Under the pieces are notes generated by a model. That model worked only from the letters and a program-made list of their open reading frames with translations, did no database searches and had not been told where the DNA came from. A program made the position numbers and the translations under genes. A stretch of DNA of 64,000 bases from Manduca sexta (taxonomy: Eukaryota; Arthropoda; Insecta; Lepidoptera; Sphingidae): contig NC_051118.1 of the NCBI RefSeq assembly GCF_014839805.1, positions 2,418,001-2,482,000 of the forward strand, written 5' to 3'. This document shows, piece by piece, positions 34,959-47,177 of the stretch (the stretch's first letter is position 1; each line of letters starts with the position of its first letter).

Positions 34959-35549
34959 AGGAGGCGCCGGGCGGACGACTGACCGGCGTCTCCCGCCCTG
35001 TGGAATGGGGGCGTTTGGAGAATTCCACCACGGTATCCCCTGCCTGTCGTAAAAGGCGACTAATAGGGGCCATCGGGGGGTCGTCGGCGGGCGGCTGGGG
35101 CCGTCCGCCCTTAGTGTACGTTGTGCACATCTCGCACATTGTGATGACCCCGAGATGGACGGCAGCGTGGAAGGTAGGCCTCATGCTGCCGTTGACGCCG
35201 AGAGCGTCCTTCGGTTACGCGGGGCTTCTGAGCCCCCATAGGAGACGGGCTGCAACAGGCGGCACCGCGCAGGGACGACTGCGGACGAAAACTTAAACAT
35301 TTCAGTCAGAGGAAGCCCACAGTCGTCCCTAATGCGCCGAAGACGGCCGCGGAGTTTTAGTTGGTATGCCGTGCGTGTATATAGGTTAGGGACTCGGCCC
35401 GGCGGTCACCCGAAGGTCAAGATCAAATCCGGGTGGCTCAACGTCGGGCCGTAAGGCACGGTGACCCCAACATAACCGCTCAGTCGCCCCCGAAGGCTGG
35501 GCGGTAGTCATAAGGCACTTTCTCCGCGAAAACAAAAAAAAAAAAAAGT
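34959..35549 (+). mobile_element. R1-like LINE 3' end inserted into an older LINE, with TSD
   Basis: A 591-base insertion ending in an A-rich tail (about 35530-35547). It is flanked by a 14-base direct repeat GCGGACAGCCCCCT at 34945-34958 and 35550-35563. The left arm has the uninterrupted single-copy site at about 6484-6510. The inserted sequence is itself an LINE 3' UTR of the same family (ATTCCACCACGGTATCCCC occurs in both) in opposite orientation to its host. It is 5'-truncated. The insertion distinguishes the two arms. Confidence 0.9.
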
Positions 35550-35563
35550 GCGGACAGCCCCCT

Positions 35564-36375
35564 GCTGCCCGCCGACGACCCCCATCGTGGCCTCTATTAG
35601 TCGCCTTTTACGACAGGTAGGGGATACCGTGGTGGAATTCTCCAAACGCCCCCAATCCATAGGGTAGGAGGCGCCGGTCAGTTGTCCACCCGGCGCCTCC
35701 TACGTCTCCTCTGGCGGCAAGAGGGATCCTCCTTTTCCCGATCCCTTTCGGCACCCTCCTTCTGCGAGATGACCACCTCGCAGAAGTGGACCACCGCACG
35801 CCAGGACCTCTGGCTGCCGACCGTGGAAGCGACCAAGGCAGCAGCGAGAGATCTCCTTCGACGGCTGATCTGAGAGCGCTGCGCTCTTCGTCCCAGGCTG
35901 GACACAACTGTAAGGTGTGTTGAGCCGCATCTAGCGGGCAGTTGTCACAATGGTGACACACGGCCGACACCTCCGTACCCACAATCCGGCACAGATACTC
36001 ACCGAAGCAGCCATGCCCGGTGAGTACCCGTGTCAACCGAAAAGTTGCCCCACCGTGGCACCTGTCCAGTGTCCAGCCACTAGGCAAAGACAGGCCGCAC
36101 TGCCACGATGGTCCGGAGCCTCGCTGACGGGGCTTCCAGCCTGAGACGCCACTCCTCCACAGCGGCTCGCCGTAGGGAGGCTCTTATAGCCTCCACCTCC
36201 TTCAGGATCGGACGCTACCCGCGACTGAACGTATCCTCTCGCCAGTGAAAGACTTGACAGGGCTCTGGCGTCCAGAACCCAGGGCAGGAATCCGGCCACC
36301 AGGCAAGCCGCCTCAAACGAGACCGTGCGGTACGCCCTGATCGCCCGCTGCAGAGTGTGGCAAAATCTGCGTTAA
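35564..36375 (-). mobile_element. R1-clade-like LINE, coding end (right)
   Basis: Mirror of the left LINE. Here the CCHC knuckle and following CPAWDEERSALRSA are open, where the left arm has a stop. Its 3' untranslated region is split by a later insertion at 34959-35549; the remainder lies at about 34780-34958. Confidence 0.75.
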
Positions 36376-36379
36376 CTAA

Positions 36380-36593
36380 CAATAAGGTGTTGCTACGTGT
36401 GTGGAGGGATTGGAAGAGCATTGTTCATTAAGAACTATTACCGCTGGACAAAACCATCGTTTGCGATCTCTACTGCCAACACCGAATGAGATTATGATAA
36501 ATAGGAAGGATATGGTCATTCATCTCGATAACGCTACACCCCACACGTCGTTAACCCTTCAGCTAAAAATACGAGAGCTTGGCTCGGAGGTGG
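36380..36593 (+). pseudogene. mariner-like transposase fragment (right)
   Basis: Same fragment as 5463-5675, and slightly longer: after HLDNATPHTS the frame continues into IRELGSEVVF, the next conserved mariner segment. The left copy has diverged there. Confidence 0.7.
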
Positions 36594-37131
36594 TTTTTAG
36601 GGTTCCATACCTCAAAAGGATAAAACGGAACCCTTATAGGATCACTTTATTTTCCATCCGTCCGCCCGTTCGTCTGTCAAGACCTTATATCTCAGGAATG
36701 CGTAGAGGTATTAAGTTGAAATTTATAATAAATATTCAAGTCTACTGTCCCTTAGAGCTGTGAAAAAATCAAACTTCTAAGCCAACGCAATCAAAAGATA
36801 CAGCCGTTAATATCGCAAATTTTCGAAACTCGCGAGGGAATCAAAACATACAGGGTACTCCAGGCGACCTAGAATCTTGAAACTTGGTATGAACCAAGGT
36901 TTTATAGCACATATAAAGGAAAGATTCCGAAAACCTTAAATTTTTAAACCTATATCTTTAATTTATGCTCCTCCATATCCATATCCATATCCATATTGTA
37001 ATATTATGGATTTAATTTTGCAATAAATATACCATAACTTTGACTCGATTGTCGTGATGAGTGAACTTTTACTTACCTACAGGTTTGTATAGAACCCTCG
37101 GTGCGCGAGTCCGACTCGCACTTGGCCAGTA
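36594..37131 (-). repeat. Dispersed repeat (GGGTTCCG family), right copy
   Basis: Mirror of 4927-5462, about 330 bases upstream of gene B coding exon 1 on the right contig. Gene C and gene D upstream regions lack it. Confidence 0.6.
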
Positions 37132-37460
37132 TTTTTAAAGAAAACGTGATTCCTGGTTTTTAAGTTGTTTTATACAAAATAGACAAACATGCTGATAACT
37201 TGGTGTTTTTTGATCGAGTGACCATGTATTATCAACCATTTCCTATCTTATCAGTCTTATAGAAATATTTAATAGCTTGAACTCCTACCAGTAAAATCTT
37301 CGGTGAGTTGGATTCTTGAGGAAATAATAAACCTTTTTTTAAAAATCTAGTGAATCTGGAAGAACGTATAATATCACAATCCCAAATATTTTAATTGACA
37401 TAGATGTAACTCTTTAACATTAAAAATCAGCGTTGTATATAATATAAAATAATTCCGTAG

Positions 37461-40400
37461 CTTATTGGCAGTAACAGTAACATGCGAGGACCTGGACTTC
37501 CCCCCAGGGTTCCAGTTCGGGGCCGCATCAGCAGCGTACCAGGTGGAAGGCGCTTGGAATGTCAGTGGTAGGTACAGTCAACGCCGCCGAGCAGCCCTTC
37601 TTCGTTTAACCGAGAACCACCCTTATTATAAATCTGACAGTCATTATAACTCCTGATTTAGTTTGTATTATAGATAGAAGTGTATTGTTTATCGACAATA
37701 AGCAACAGCGTGTGTATGGAACCCAATAGATAAAAACGTGTGAAAATATTATTTGAGACCAAAGACTACACTCGAACTGACGTTCAATACAGTGTACTTT
37801 TCCCGCCACTGAACTCCTGTAAGCCAGGATCAGCTGTGGCATGTATTTTATGACACCGAGCATTTTACCTCAAGTATTATAGGGACGTTTACATGTAGAT
37901 AGCCAGTTGTAAAGCACCATGAATAAAACTTAAACGAAGGGCTCTATTACATGAGCTGTTACATTTAATATCAATACAGTGTAGTATTAATTAGATGTAG
38001 ACCTATGGAAGCTCTGCATCGCCAGTTTATTTTATTCAATCTGCTCCAGCTGGTCCCGTTTAATAATTCCGAAGATGCTATTAAAATACCAAATCAATTT
38101 TGTTGCAGATAAATCCGAAAATATATGGGACAGGCTGGTCCGTGACAAGCCTGAACTCATCGCCGACAGATCCACCGGAGATGTGGCCTGCGACTCCTAC
38201 CACCTCTGGAGACGGGACGTCGAGATGACCGCAGATCTTGGCTTGCACTTCTATCGCATATCTATAGCATGGACGCGACTGCTGCCGAATGGTTTCGCTA
38301 ACAAAATCAGCGAGGACGGACTTAACTACTACAACAACGTGATCGACGGACTTCTTGAGAAAGGAATTCAGCCGATGGTGACGCTGTACCACTGGGATCT
38401 GCCGCAAAGTCTACAGGATCTAGGTAAGATTGTTTCTTGCTGCATTCTTAAAATATTTTTGATTATTCTGCTGACTTTACCTAAATAATACCATCACTGT
38501 TGACTATATATCTAATGGTCTGTAGGTAAGTAAATACAGAAGAAGTAAAAGACGTCTCTGGATTTAAAAGAAAAATATACCTTCTTACATATCATTTTAT
38601 TTATTACTAGCTTCCGCCCGCAGCTTCGCCCGCGTGGATTTCAGACTTCAAAAATAGAGGAGGTGCTCAATTTGTCGAGATGTTTTTTTAATGTATGGTG
38701 GTATGCAGGTGGTCCGATTGTCCGGTCAGGGTCTGATGATGGGATCCTGGTGAAATCGAAGGAACTTTTAACCATTAACGTTGCACACGCGATGGATGCT
38801 TAAAAATGGAGTAACTTCTCCCGTTTTCCCAACATTTCCCTTCACTGCTCTGTTTCTATTAATTGTAGCGTGATGAAAAGTATACTATAACCAGCTCAGG
38901 AGTATGAAAAATAATTGTACCAAGTTTCGTTAAAATCCATCGAGTAGTTTTTGTTTCTATAACGGTTATACAGACAGACAGACAAAAATTTTACTAATTG
39001 CATTTTTGACGTCAGTATCGATCCCTAATCACCCCCTGATAGTTATTTTGGAAATATATTTCATATACAGAATTGACCTTTCTACAGATTTATTATAAGT
39101 ATAGATAGATATAATATAACACGATAGATGCTTTCGATAGATCGTCATTACTATCCCTTGAGCCAATGCTGGAAAACTTCCTTACCAGCTAAATCGTTTC
39201 CAGGTGGCTGGACTAACCCCCTCATCGTGAACTGGTTCGGGAACTACGCTCGCATCGCCTTCTCCCTATTCGGAGACAGGGTGAAGACCTGGATCACCAT
39301 CAACGAACCCTTGATCATGTGCGACGTGCCATACAACACTGGATCTATGGCACCGGCTATTGTAAACCCTGACGTGGGCGCCCACCTCTGCGCCAAGAAC
39401 GTCCTTATGGCCCACGCTAAAGCTTGGAGAATTTATGATAAGGAGTTCAGGCCGAAGTACCATGGTTAGTCCAAATGTGTATAGACTAAAGCATAACGAT
39501 CGCAAAACTACAACTTATATTTTGTGATTTGAACCATTGACCCAAACATCTCCCCCATTTGTAATCCCCTCTTTATTCTTTAAACCATGTATGCTTGTCG
39601 TTTTTCTATTAATGACAGGTATTACTGGACATTTTTATTGTTTGATACTTGTTCACAAACGGATGTATAGTAGATATAATAAAGAAAAAAAATCAATCTA
39701 TTTCATAATCATCCAGAACATTTTATTATGCTTTGGACCCTAGTTTCTGATAAGTGTTTACTCCAGACAGTATATAATACAGGGCTGATATTATTATTAT
39801 ATGATTACTCTTTATTTTGAAAGTATCTTTGTTTACATTTTAAATAAATATAAAAAATGAATCAGCCTCCGACGGCGGAGCTTAAGACCCAAGCCAAAGG
39901 CGGTTAGGCATTCAAAGTGAGGAATCTCCTCACAATGCGTGCCGTGTCCAGCAATACTGCCTTCTGCATCTAGCCTCCGACGCAACGGCCAATTGAGAGC
40001 TGCTGAAGATATTGCTCGAGGCTCTTTAGTATCAAACCATGCGCAGAAACGACAAACGAGACCATTACTGTAAAGTCCATATCCCACATGTTAGTAACCT
40101 CTTGTGCCCAGTCTAAATATTTTGACATTTTCTCTTTCTCGGCCTTAACAAGGTTATCGTCACACGGAATGATGACACCAACAAGTATTTCCTGGACCGA
40201 CATCGATCTACTATCACAATATGAGGCTTATTGGCAATAATATGCCTGATATTGTGATAGTCCCATCTTTGACAATAGATCGATCCCAATACAGCATTTA
40301 ATGATCATTTTCGAGAACTGTCGTACATACTGGCAATATAGTACTTCAGGAGACAAAAGGCCATACCGAAGAGCCATTTGCTGGTGTATGATCTTGGCTT

Positions 40401-43400
40401 TAAGGTTGTGTATATACTGTTGTATACTCGCCATTAGCAAGATACGAACAACCGGTAATCACATGCTTGATTGATTCCCCAGGACGACGGCATGCCCGAC
40501 AGACTCGACCGTACTGTCCTTCAGGATATATTTCTTATTTAGTATTATTATTTATTCCAGGTGAATTATCCCTGGCCAATCATTTGATATGGTACGAACC
40601 GTTCACACCTGAAGATGAGGAAATAACGGAAACAGCCAGAGAGTACATGGTAAGAGAATGATTATAATTTAATATCCAATACTTCAATAATATATGTTCC
40701 ATACACGGTCATTTTGACATTGCATATTTCTGTGATGTCAATTTTATTTACCTTTTGACAATAAACTTGTGTTAATTTTATATTGTACTTTCCTGCGGGA
40801 AATCATTGCATGAAGGACGGTTCTTCTGTAAGACTTGCGTGGGGACACGGAGCCAACACTTAGACACATTACAATATGCAAGTGCTCTCTTTGGCTGTAC
40901 TGGAGGAAATAGGTCAAAGACAGCGCTTGCAAGGTGCGGGGACTATCGCAGAGAATATAGGAATTATACTAAGTCTATGGATGGAATCTAGCTGGTCTGG
41001 TTGCTGGGCTATTTATTGAGACAACGAGACGCTGCCAAGTAAAACGTCTCAATCTTTTATACTCAAGGAAGACGGTAACTTGCCCCTCACTATATAAGCA
41101 TCTATAAGTGGCATAAGCCAAGGATGCAACTTCGATGTGCATGACTTAAGGATGTCAAGATGTGTGCACCGATTTCACAATAGCGTCGCAGTCGCTGTCA
41201 CGTCCCGGAACAGATTTCCGATCACGCAGATTGAGCACTTCTACCCTAGAGATAAGATTCTTAGCTCTTGCGATTTCTACTTTTAACCGGGCAATTTAGG
41301 CAAGCCAGGGGTCATAAGGTCTCACTTAGCTCCCACAGAATTAGGGAACGCGATGTCGCCGCTCACTGTTGGCTCGCTACTAAGCTGCCCCTGCGGCCTT
41401 ATTATTATTATTAATTCGTGTTTTCACAATTTATAGTGATTGTTTAGCGAAGGGTCTTAAATATTTTTTTTATAGGCAGGTCGTTACTCCCACCCAATAT
41501 ATTCAAAGGAGGGCGGCTGGCCGCCGGTTATAGAAAAAATCATGGCTGAGAACAGCAAGGCAAAAGGATATAGTGAGTCAAACCTGCCAGCATTCACTAA
41601 GGAAGAAATTGAGTTCGTTAGAGGTAAGATAGGATTAAAAGTATCTCTCGAGATATAAAGGTAGTGGTAGATTATCACCATTCGAGCGCGTAAAAACAAG
41701 GTCATATGACGTGTTTGATGGGACTTGAAACGTAAATGCTTGTAAACAACTTGGCTACTACACAAAGCAGTATATAAATGGGTCGTAGCGTCTACTTAAA
41801 CATTGTAAGGCACAACGAAGAGTATTTGACTCAATTAAACGATGATAAGTCGTTCGCAAAACCATCGGACTTCGAATTACATCTTATATTATCTTGTTTA
41901 TACCACCACCTTAATTGCATCTACTATCACAAAATACTGAATATTACCTATCACAGCCAACCGTAGGCTAGGGTCAGATATCGCGATCGTGTCTGTATGG
42001 TTTATTACTATATATTATAATAATACTCGTGTCATTGTTATTATAATTATCTAATTACCGCTCCTCCCCTTCTTTTTTACTCTGTTTTGTTCTTTCATTA
42101 ATTTTGTATTGTGTGCATGCTGTGACGACTCATAATTGAAAAAAAATTTAGCTCTTTGTTTGAAACCTTGTATTAATCGGGCATCGATGTATGTTTTATG
42201 AGTTGTTCCTTTAAATAAACAAATTAAAATATATGAAATTTTAAACATACGGTACAGATTTATGGACTTATGTAGCAGGATATGCTATACATGCGGGCGA
42301 AGCTGTCGGTAACACTTGATCATTTCATAATTCTGAAACGCGATCATTACAAAAACACTACATATCCAGCTTATAATTTTTCGAATTTAGTTACAGTATC
42401 CTTTTCACCAGAATGTTACTTGCATAATTTTAGAAATTTGTGACCTATTATGGCGATAGGCTCTCTGGTTGATCTGGTTACATCTCTGCCTACCACTTCG
42501 GGGACAAATTCGCGGTGCAAGTTCCTCACGCCCTTGATACCTTTTATCTCCTACAGACAACTCTATTTGCAGGTACGTTCGACTTCTACGCTGTGAACCA
42601 CTACACCAGCAGGCTGATACGCAGGGCGAAAGAGGGTGAGGAATTTGGTGCCTTCCCCCTGTCAGACGTACCAGACGTCGGAGCTAAATACGAAATAAAT
42701 CCTGATTGGAAACCTACAACTTCGTCGTGGTTCTTTGTGAGTTATTATTTTCTTATTGAATGGGGATTCATCTGTTTATTTAAAAGACCAACAAACAGCA
42801 CACATGAGAGAAGATTTACATGTAAGAAGTGCAATCCTGCAGCTCCCCCCCTCCCCTGAGCCAATTCTTGTGCGCTCGGTCTTCACACCGAAAGCACGCC
42901 TATGCACGGGGGAACATTATGCCGCGACTCTAGGCATGTAGTGCAATGTGTATACTTCTTGGTTGCCAAATACACATTGAGGCCTATAAGGGTCCGCGAA
43001 CGTCTCCCCTCCCTCTCCCTTCCAAAACCATCCTAACAAAGCTCCTCCTCCTTCCTCTTCACTTCCTTCCCTCTATCCCCTAACTTCTTCCTCCCGGGCC
43101 CCGTGACCGAATAGCTGCGAGTTGCCAGCGTACCGTCCGCTGGCACCCTCAGTGATAGCGGTAGGGCCCACCAAATCTTCATTGGGACTGCCGTGGTTGC
43201 TAAGCCGGGGAATCGCTTGTACACCGTTAGCAGTCCGGCAGTCCCCAAAAAAAAATAAATCCTGCAGCTTCTTTAATTACGGTGTTACCAGGCTTTTATA
43301 TCTCAAAAAAGTAGATGTTTTTAGCGCGGCTGAGATTTGGGGAATGGACTTAACGCAAAGGGTTTATCTACTATTGTTTTCCAGGTATATCCCGAAGGTT

Positions 43401-44891
43401 TGCGAAACCAGATCGTATGGTTAAGGGAGCAATACGGGGACATGAAGTTCATCGTCACAGAAAACGGATACGCGCGGTTAAAAGGATTAGATGACACAGA
43501 CAGAATAGAATATTACACTGAATATTTAAAACAGGTGAGTCTTTAAGGTGTTCTTTGTATAAATGATTGGTGCCATGAGCAGGCCGGCTAGGCAATGATA
43601 AGAGGCATGATTACCAATAAATTGTAGCAATACTACACTCATACATACGTGGCATCACCTTTTTACTATTTTAAACGGTAGACAGAGGTGTTACATACGC
43701 ATATTTCGCAGCTGTGTTAGGTCCCATATTATTGGGTGCCAGCCTATTGTCATATCATTCACGTTTCCACTCCTGATTGATATTGAGTAGAAAACCGTAA
43801 TATCACTCGGCTTTGCATGCAATACGACTACGCCAACGAACTAGTAATACGTATTATCTATAAAACTGAATTACGAACCTGTTCCTGACAGCACTGCGCA
43901 CGTCGCTCTGACATTAGATGTTAAAACTCGCCTGTAGTTTCAAACGCGCAGATCGTTTAATCTGTCGCCTGGCGTTCCTCCTCGGCCAATGGTAATCCAC
44001 ATATTGGATTGGGAACGCCGAGTATTGTCAGATTCGGCGTTTGTTCGCAATTTAGGCTACTTTGGGGGCTGCCGGGGCGACCAAAAATGGCGCCATCGCC
44101 CACTATTGACCCCGCCTAGCTATGACCATTAGTACAGACTCACCGTACCTCATCGTACGCGGAGTCCAATAGAATTTCGTCTGACGAGAGATGATTACGC
44201 CTCGCCAAACGACACAATAGGGTAGTTTCCTATGTTTGATATTGTATTTAACAGAAAATACGAAAAACATTTTTTTCTTTGAAATAAGCATCAAAATTGA
44301 CTGAAAAATAAAGCGGTATCTCATATTTTTGAAATATTAATGTGAGCAAAGTGGTGGCGTGGTGGGATTACCGCGCTATCTCTTTCTTACGCACGTATTG
44401 TTATGTAGTAATGTAGTCGGTGATGTCACAGTTTGCTATTACTGTATATGACAGGTACCCTTTCCGTACAATTTCAAAGTTTTATAACTTATTTGTTATA
44501 GTGTGATTTTGGAAAATTCTTTTTCAGTTAGTTTTCAGATGGCGTACATTTTTGATAAATGTATTTAAAAACGGAGCATTCAACTACTCTATTAAAAAAT
44601 AAATACTTAGTTTGAATATTTGTTTAGCCGCAGGCTATTTGGCTAATAGACTTACAGCCTAATCTTTCTTTCGATTTCTAGGTCCTACGAGCCATCAAAG
44701 AAGACGGGGTGAACATCACTGGGTACACAACTTGGTCTCTCATGGACAACTTCGAATGGGGGGACGGGTACAACTCCAGGTTCGGCCTCTACGAAGTGGA
44801 CTTCACGTCTCCAGAACGAACTAGGACTCCTAAAGCATCCGCAGAGTTCTACAAAAAACTGATACAACGACACTCTTTGAACGTAGATTAA
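37461..44891 (+). CDS. GH1 beta-glucosidase / myrosinase-like, gene B right copy
   Basis: Exons: 37461-37567, 38109-38423, 39204-39464, 40561-40649, 41476-41623, 42573-42736, 43385-43534 and 44682-44891. All introns are GT-AG and phases agree, giving about 480 residues with no stop. Key blocks: [29 protein letters not shown] (acid/base), [20 protein letters not shown] (nucleophile) and [14 protein letters not shown]; the end is RHSLNVD. Insect myrosinases and glucosidases keep the acid/base Glu, unlike plant myrosinases. A hydrophobic LLAVTVTC before the mature N-terminus suggests a signal peptide. The Met exon is unresolved: 37189-37202 (MLIT plus two bases) would join in phase but has a weak donor. 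No ER-retention signal; secretion is inferred. Substrate cannot be told from sequence. Confidence 0.93.
38607..39104 (-). mobile_element. Non-autonomous Helitron in intron 2 of gene B (right)
   Basis: Mirror of 2935-3449: CTAG at 38607-38610, then the hairpin and the internal body, ending at TATAGA. The CAGA microsatellite has only about 3 units here against about 8 in the other arm. Confidence 0.85.
39835..40530 (-). mobile_element. LINE 3' relic in intron 3 of gene B, right copy
   Basis: Mirror of the relic at 1510-2205, with the same CCHC finger and [13 protein letters not shown] block on the minus strand. It sits between gene B exons 3 and 4. Gene C intron 3 (52429-53002) lacks it, so it inserted after the B/C duplication or was lost from C. 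Confidence 0.6.
42845..43257 (+). mobile_element. Retroposon with poly(A) and TSD, intron 6 of gene B
   Basis: A 413-base insertion flanked by AATCCTGCAGCT at 42833-42844 and 43258-43269, ending CCCCAAAAAAAAAT. Gene C intron 6 has the uninterrupted site (about 55680-55692). It contains a polypyrimidine stretch (43005-43095) and no frame of note, so it is probably a truncated LINE 3' UTR. Confidence 0.85.
43640..43850 (-). mobile_element. Degenerate SINE, intron 7 of gene B
   Basis: Retains GGTAGACAGAGGTGTTACAT, TGATATTGAGTAGAAAACC and a decayed tRNA-like head. The same insertion sits in gene C intron 7 at 56280-56490, so it predates the B/C duplication. Confidence 0.5.
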
Positions 44892-45370
44892 CTGATGAGC
44901 CTACCCTTACCCATGATTTTAATAACCTATTTAGTTATAGCCTAATCAGGAAAATGAAAAAAACTCCTTTGGAGCCGCCACTGATACTTCATGGTCTTAA
45001 AGTTAACGTTTTCAATATAAGAAATTAGTTCCATATTTTGACAACATTGCGAGGTTTTCAATTTTTCTGGTCACGCTGTAATTGCTTTAATTTGTATGAA
45101 ATCTTGTAAACTAAAAGGTCGATTAAATCATTATACATCGAGTGATAGCTCTTAGTTAAAATAAACAAATATTTAACTATCAATACAAAAAAAATACGAT
45201 TTGTTATTTTTTTGTAAAATAAAATATTATACGTGGCAAAGGCATTGATCAATTATGAGTCCTATTTCTGCTTTATTTTTTTCATTCATATATAATTTCT
45301 TATGTTTACGGGAATATTATAACATTAAAATTAAACTATTCTACTGATTTTATCACGATTTTTATATTAT
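44892..45370 (+). other. 3' flank of gene B
   Basis: AT-rich. It is homologous to the 3' flanks of gene C (57388-57780) and of both gene A terminal exons, with AATAAA-type signals at about 45162 and 45220 as possible poly(A) sites. No other feature. Confidence 0.5.
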
Positions 45371-45604
45371 GTATTGTTGCGTGGCGTTATCCTAACCGAT
45401 GACATCGGGCGTTTCCGGAAATATTCGGCTCCGCGGTCTGGCTGGCAGAAGAGAAGATATGTCACGCGGCGACTATTCGATTATTATTCTCTCTGGCTGG
45501 ACGTTGTCAAAAGAATGTCTAAAATTGTATTCTGTAATTATTTTGCTAATATAATGTTTACTGTAAAAAGAGCGTTTTACAGTATATATAGTTTTTTTTT
45601 AATG

Positions 45605-45785
45605 CTTTGAATGACGAGACGAGATTGCCGTTCGCCTGATGGTAACCGACCGCCCATAAACAGTAGAAACACCATCTAACAACTTGAATTACAAAGTCTT
45701 GCTTGGTATGTTACCGCGCTCGCTATCCGTAGACATGAGATGTTACGTCTTATTATGTACAGTAGTTACACTGGCTACGTGAGTC
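45605..45785 (-). repeat. Dispersed ATGACGAGACGA repeat (downstream of gene B)
   Basis: Partial copy, opposite orientation to 47490-47765. Confidence 0.55.
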
Positions 45786-45887
45786 CGCCCCGTGACCACG
45801 AAGGCTGCAATCTTCGAAACGTCAGGAGAAAATTATAATTAAAAAACGGTGATAAAATCCGTAAAATAGTTTAATTTTAATTCATAT

Positions 45888-46544
45888 ACAGGGTTAAAGG
45901 TTAATGTGACCCAGATTCTTTAAGAGATTGTTGTTTCCATCATTTCTGACTTTCATTACGAAACACCATATTCAAAAACTAACCGTTTTCGAGATAAATA
46001 TAAATTGAATATTTCAGAAGGATAAACTTATAAAAATAGTCATTAGATACGGTTTTTTTTATAACAAAATCACCTGCTACAACTCAGTCGGTTCATAATT
46101 CTGAAGTTTTAAGTGTTGATAATAATAAAACAATTTGTCTCGTACACAAAAATAGCAAACACATGTAAATCAAATGATAGAAAACAATTTGTACATCGTC
46201 TAAAAACACAGGAAGGCATTTTAGTTATAAAAATACAAAAGTTAGTAAGCCGACTAACCGCGACAATGGTTGGAGGTTGACTAAGTGAATGTCGGGCAAT
46301 TACCTTGCCTTCGTCTTGCCAGTTTTGAGCTCGGACAACGTATCTATGTAATAAAAACATCTTAGTAGAAAACCAAGAAAAAAAATAAGCTAATAGAAAA
46401 AAGAACTGGATCTTGATCTTGATTGATCTTCTAAGTGCAATATCTCGAACACGGTTAGTTTTGGGATATGGTGTTTCATGGTGAAAATAGTGAGAAATGA
46501 TGGAAGGTACAACCTTTTAAAGGATCTAGGTCGAATTACCCTGT
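45888..46544. mobile_element. THAP-containing DNA transposon relic with long inverted ends
   Basis: Ends ACAGGGTTAAAGG (45888) and, reversed, ACAGGGTAATTCG (46544). The inverted similarity runs about 110-125 bases inward (shared CCATCATTTCT, GAAACACCATAT, AAAACTAACCG, TTCGAGAT). Between the ends the minus strand starts a THAP-like frame MPSCVFRRCTN at 46219 that then diverges. The upstream part (46225-46350) matches 19719-19837. At 657 bases it is a deletion derivative. P-superfamily affiliation is inferred from THAP only. Confidence 0.65.
46187..46219 (-). pseudogene. THAP exon 1 remnant
   Basis: Eleven codons, MPSCVFRRCTN, identical to the start of the fragment at 19838. Similarity stops after the Asn codon. 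Lies within the inverted-repeat element 45888-46544. Confidence 0.65.
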
Positions 46545-47170
46545 AACCCGTCGCCAACCGATGGCCTAGGGGAGGGGCAGTTGATATGAAGAATGAGAAA
46601 AGTATGAATTGTAGGTAAAGTTGAGAGCACGTGTTCCCACCAACTCCTCCTCTCCCGCTTCAACAATAACATAGAGCAGAGCGTAATTGAGCGTACGGAA
46701 TATTAAGAATGGAATTGGTGAATTCATTCGAGTTTAGACGAACGGGAATAATCTATGAAGCAGGTTAAGTCAAAGACTTTGGATTTTGGTTGCTTTACAT
46801 TTGGCAACTGTTTTAAAAAACAAACTAAAAAAAAACAACTTTATTCTTACAAAAAAACAGCTATATATACCTTCGAAAAGTCAGTGGTGTGTGCCCTTGT
46901 GTTGAGCCGGACATACGTCTCGGCAGTCCGTTCCAATCTAAATTAAGCTATCGCTGCATATCTTTTACAATTTCCTATCTCGCACCAGTGGCGAAGAGTA
47001 AAATTTTTCAAAAGGTAACTCGAGGTAAAAAGAAATTGCCTAAGTTAAACTATCGCGGCTAATTAAGAGAAATAAAACTAAGACAAACGTAAATAAACCT
47101 AAAAGGGAAGCCGGGACGCTTCGCCACTGCCTCGCACGACATAGATCTATCATGACATGATATATTCCAA
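46545..47170. other. Intergenic DNA between genes B and C
   Basis: It holds a SINE family 2 head remnant (about 46860-46960, TCGAAAAGTCAGTGGTGTGTG) homologous to 10930-11050 and 30745-30850. I see no gene. Confidence 0.45.
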
Positions 47171-47177
47171 ATCTATC

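Larger units (their letters stand above)
30528..42038. repeat. Right arm of the large inverted duplication
   Basis: Reverse complement of 1-11258. It starts at the first base after the N gap, with no unique sequence in between. From about 42039 onward the sequence continues into gene B exon 6; the corresponding part of the other arm lies outside the window. Confidence 0.95.

Noticed and set aside
1..42038. Interpretation as a sex-chromosome-type palindrome maintained by gene conversion
   Set aside because: Not excluded, but less likely than allelic contigs because one arm begins exactly at an assembly gap.
45400..45500. GC-rich patch downstream of gene B (TTTCCGGAAATATTCGGCTCCG)
   Set aside because: No frame, repeat partner or motif that I can support.
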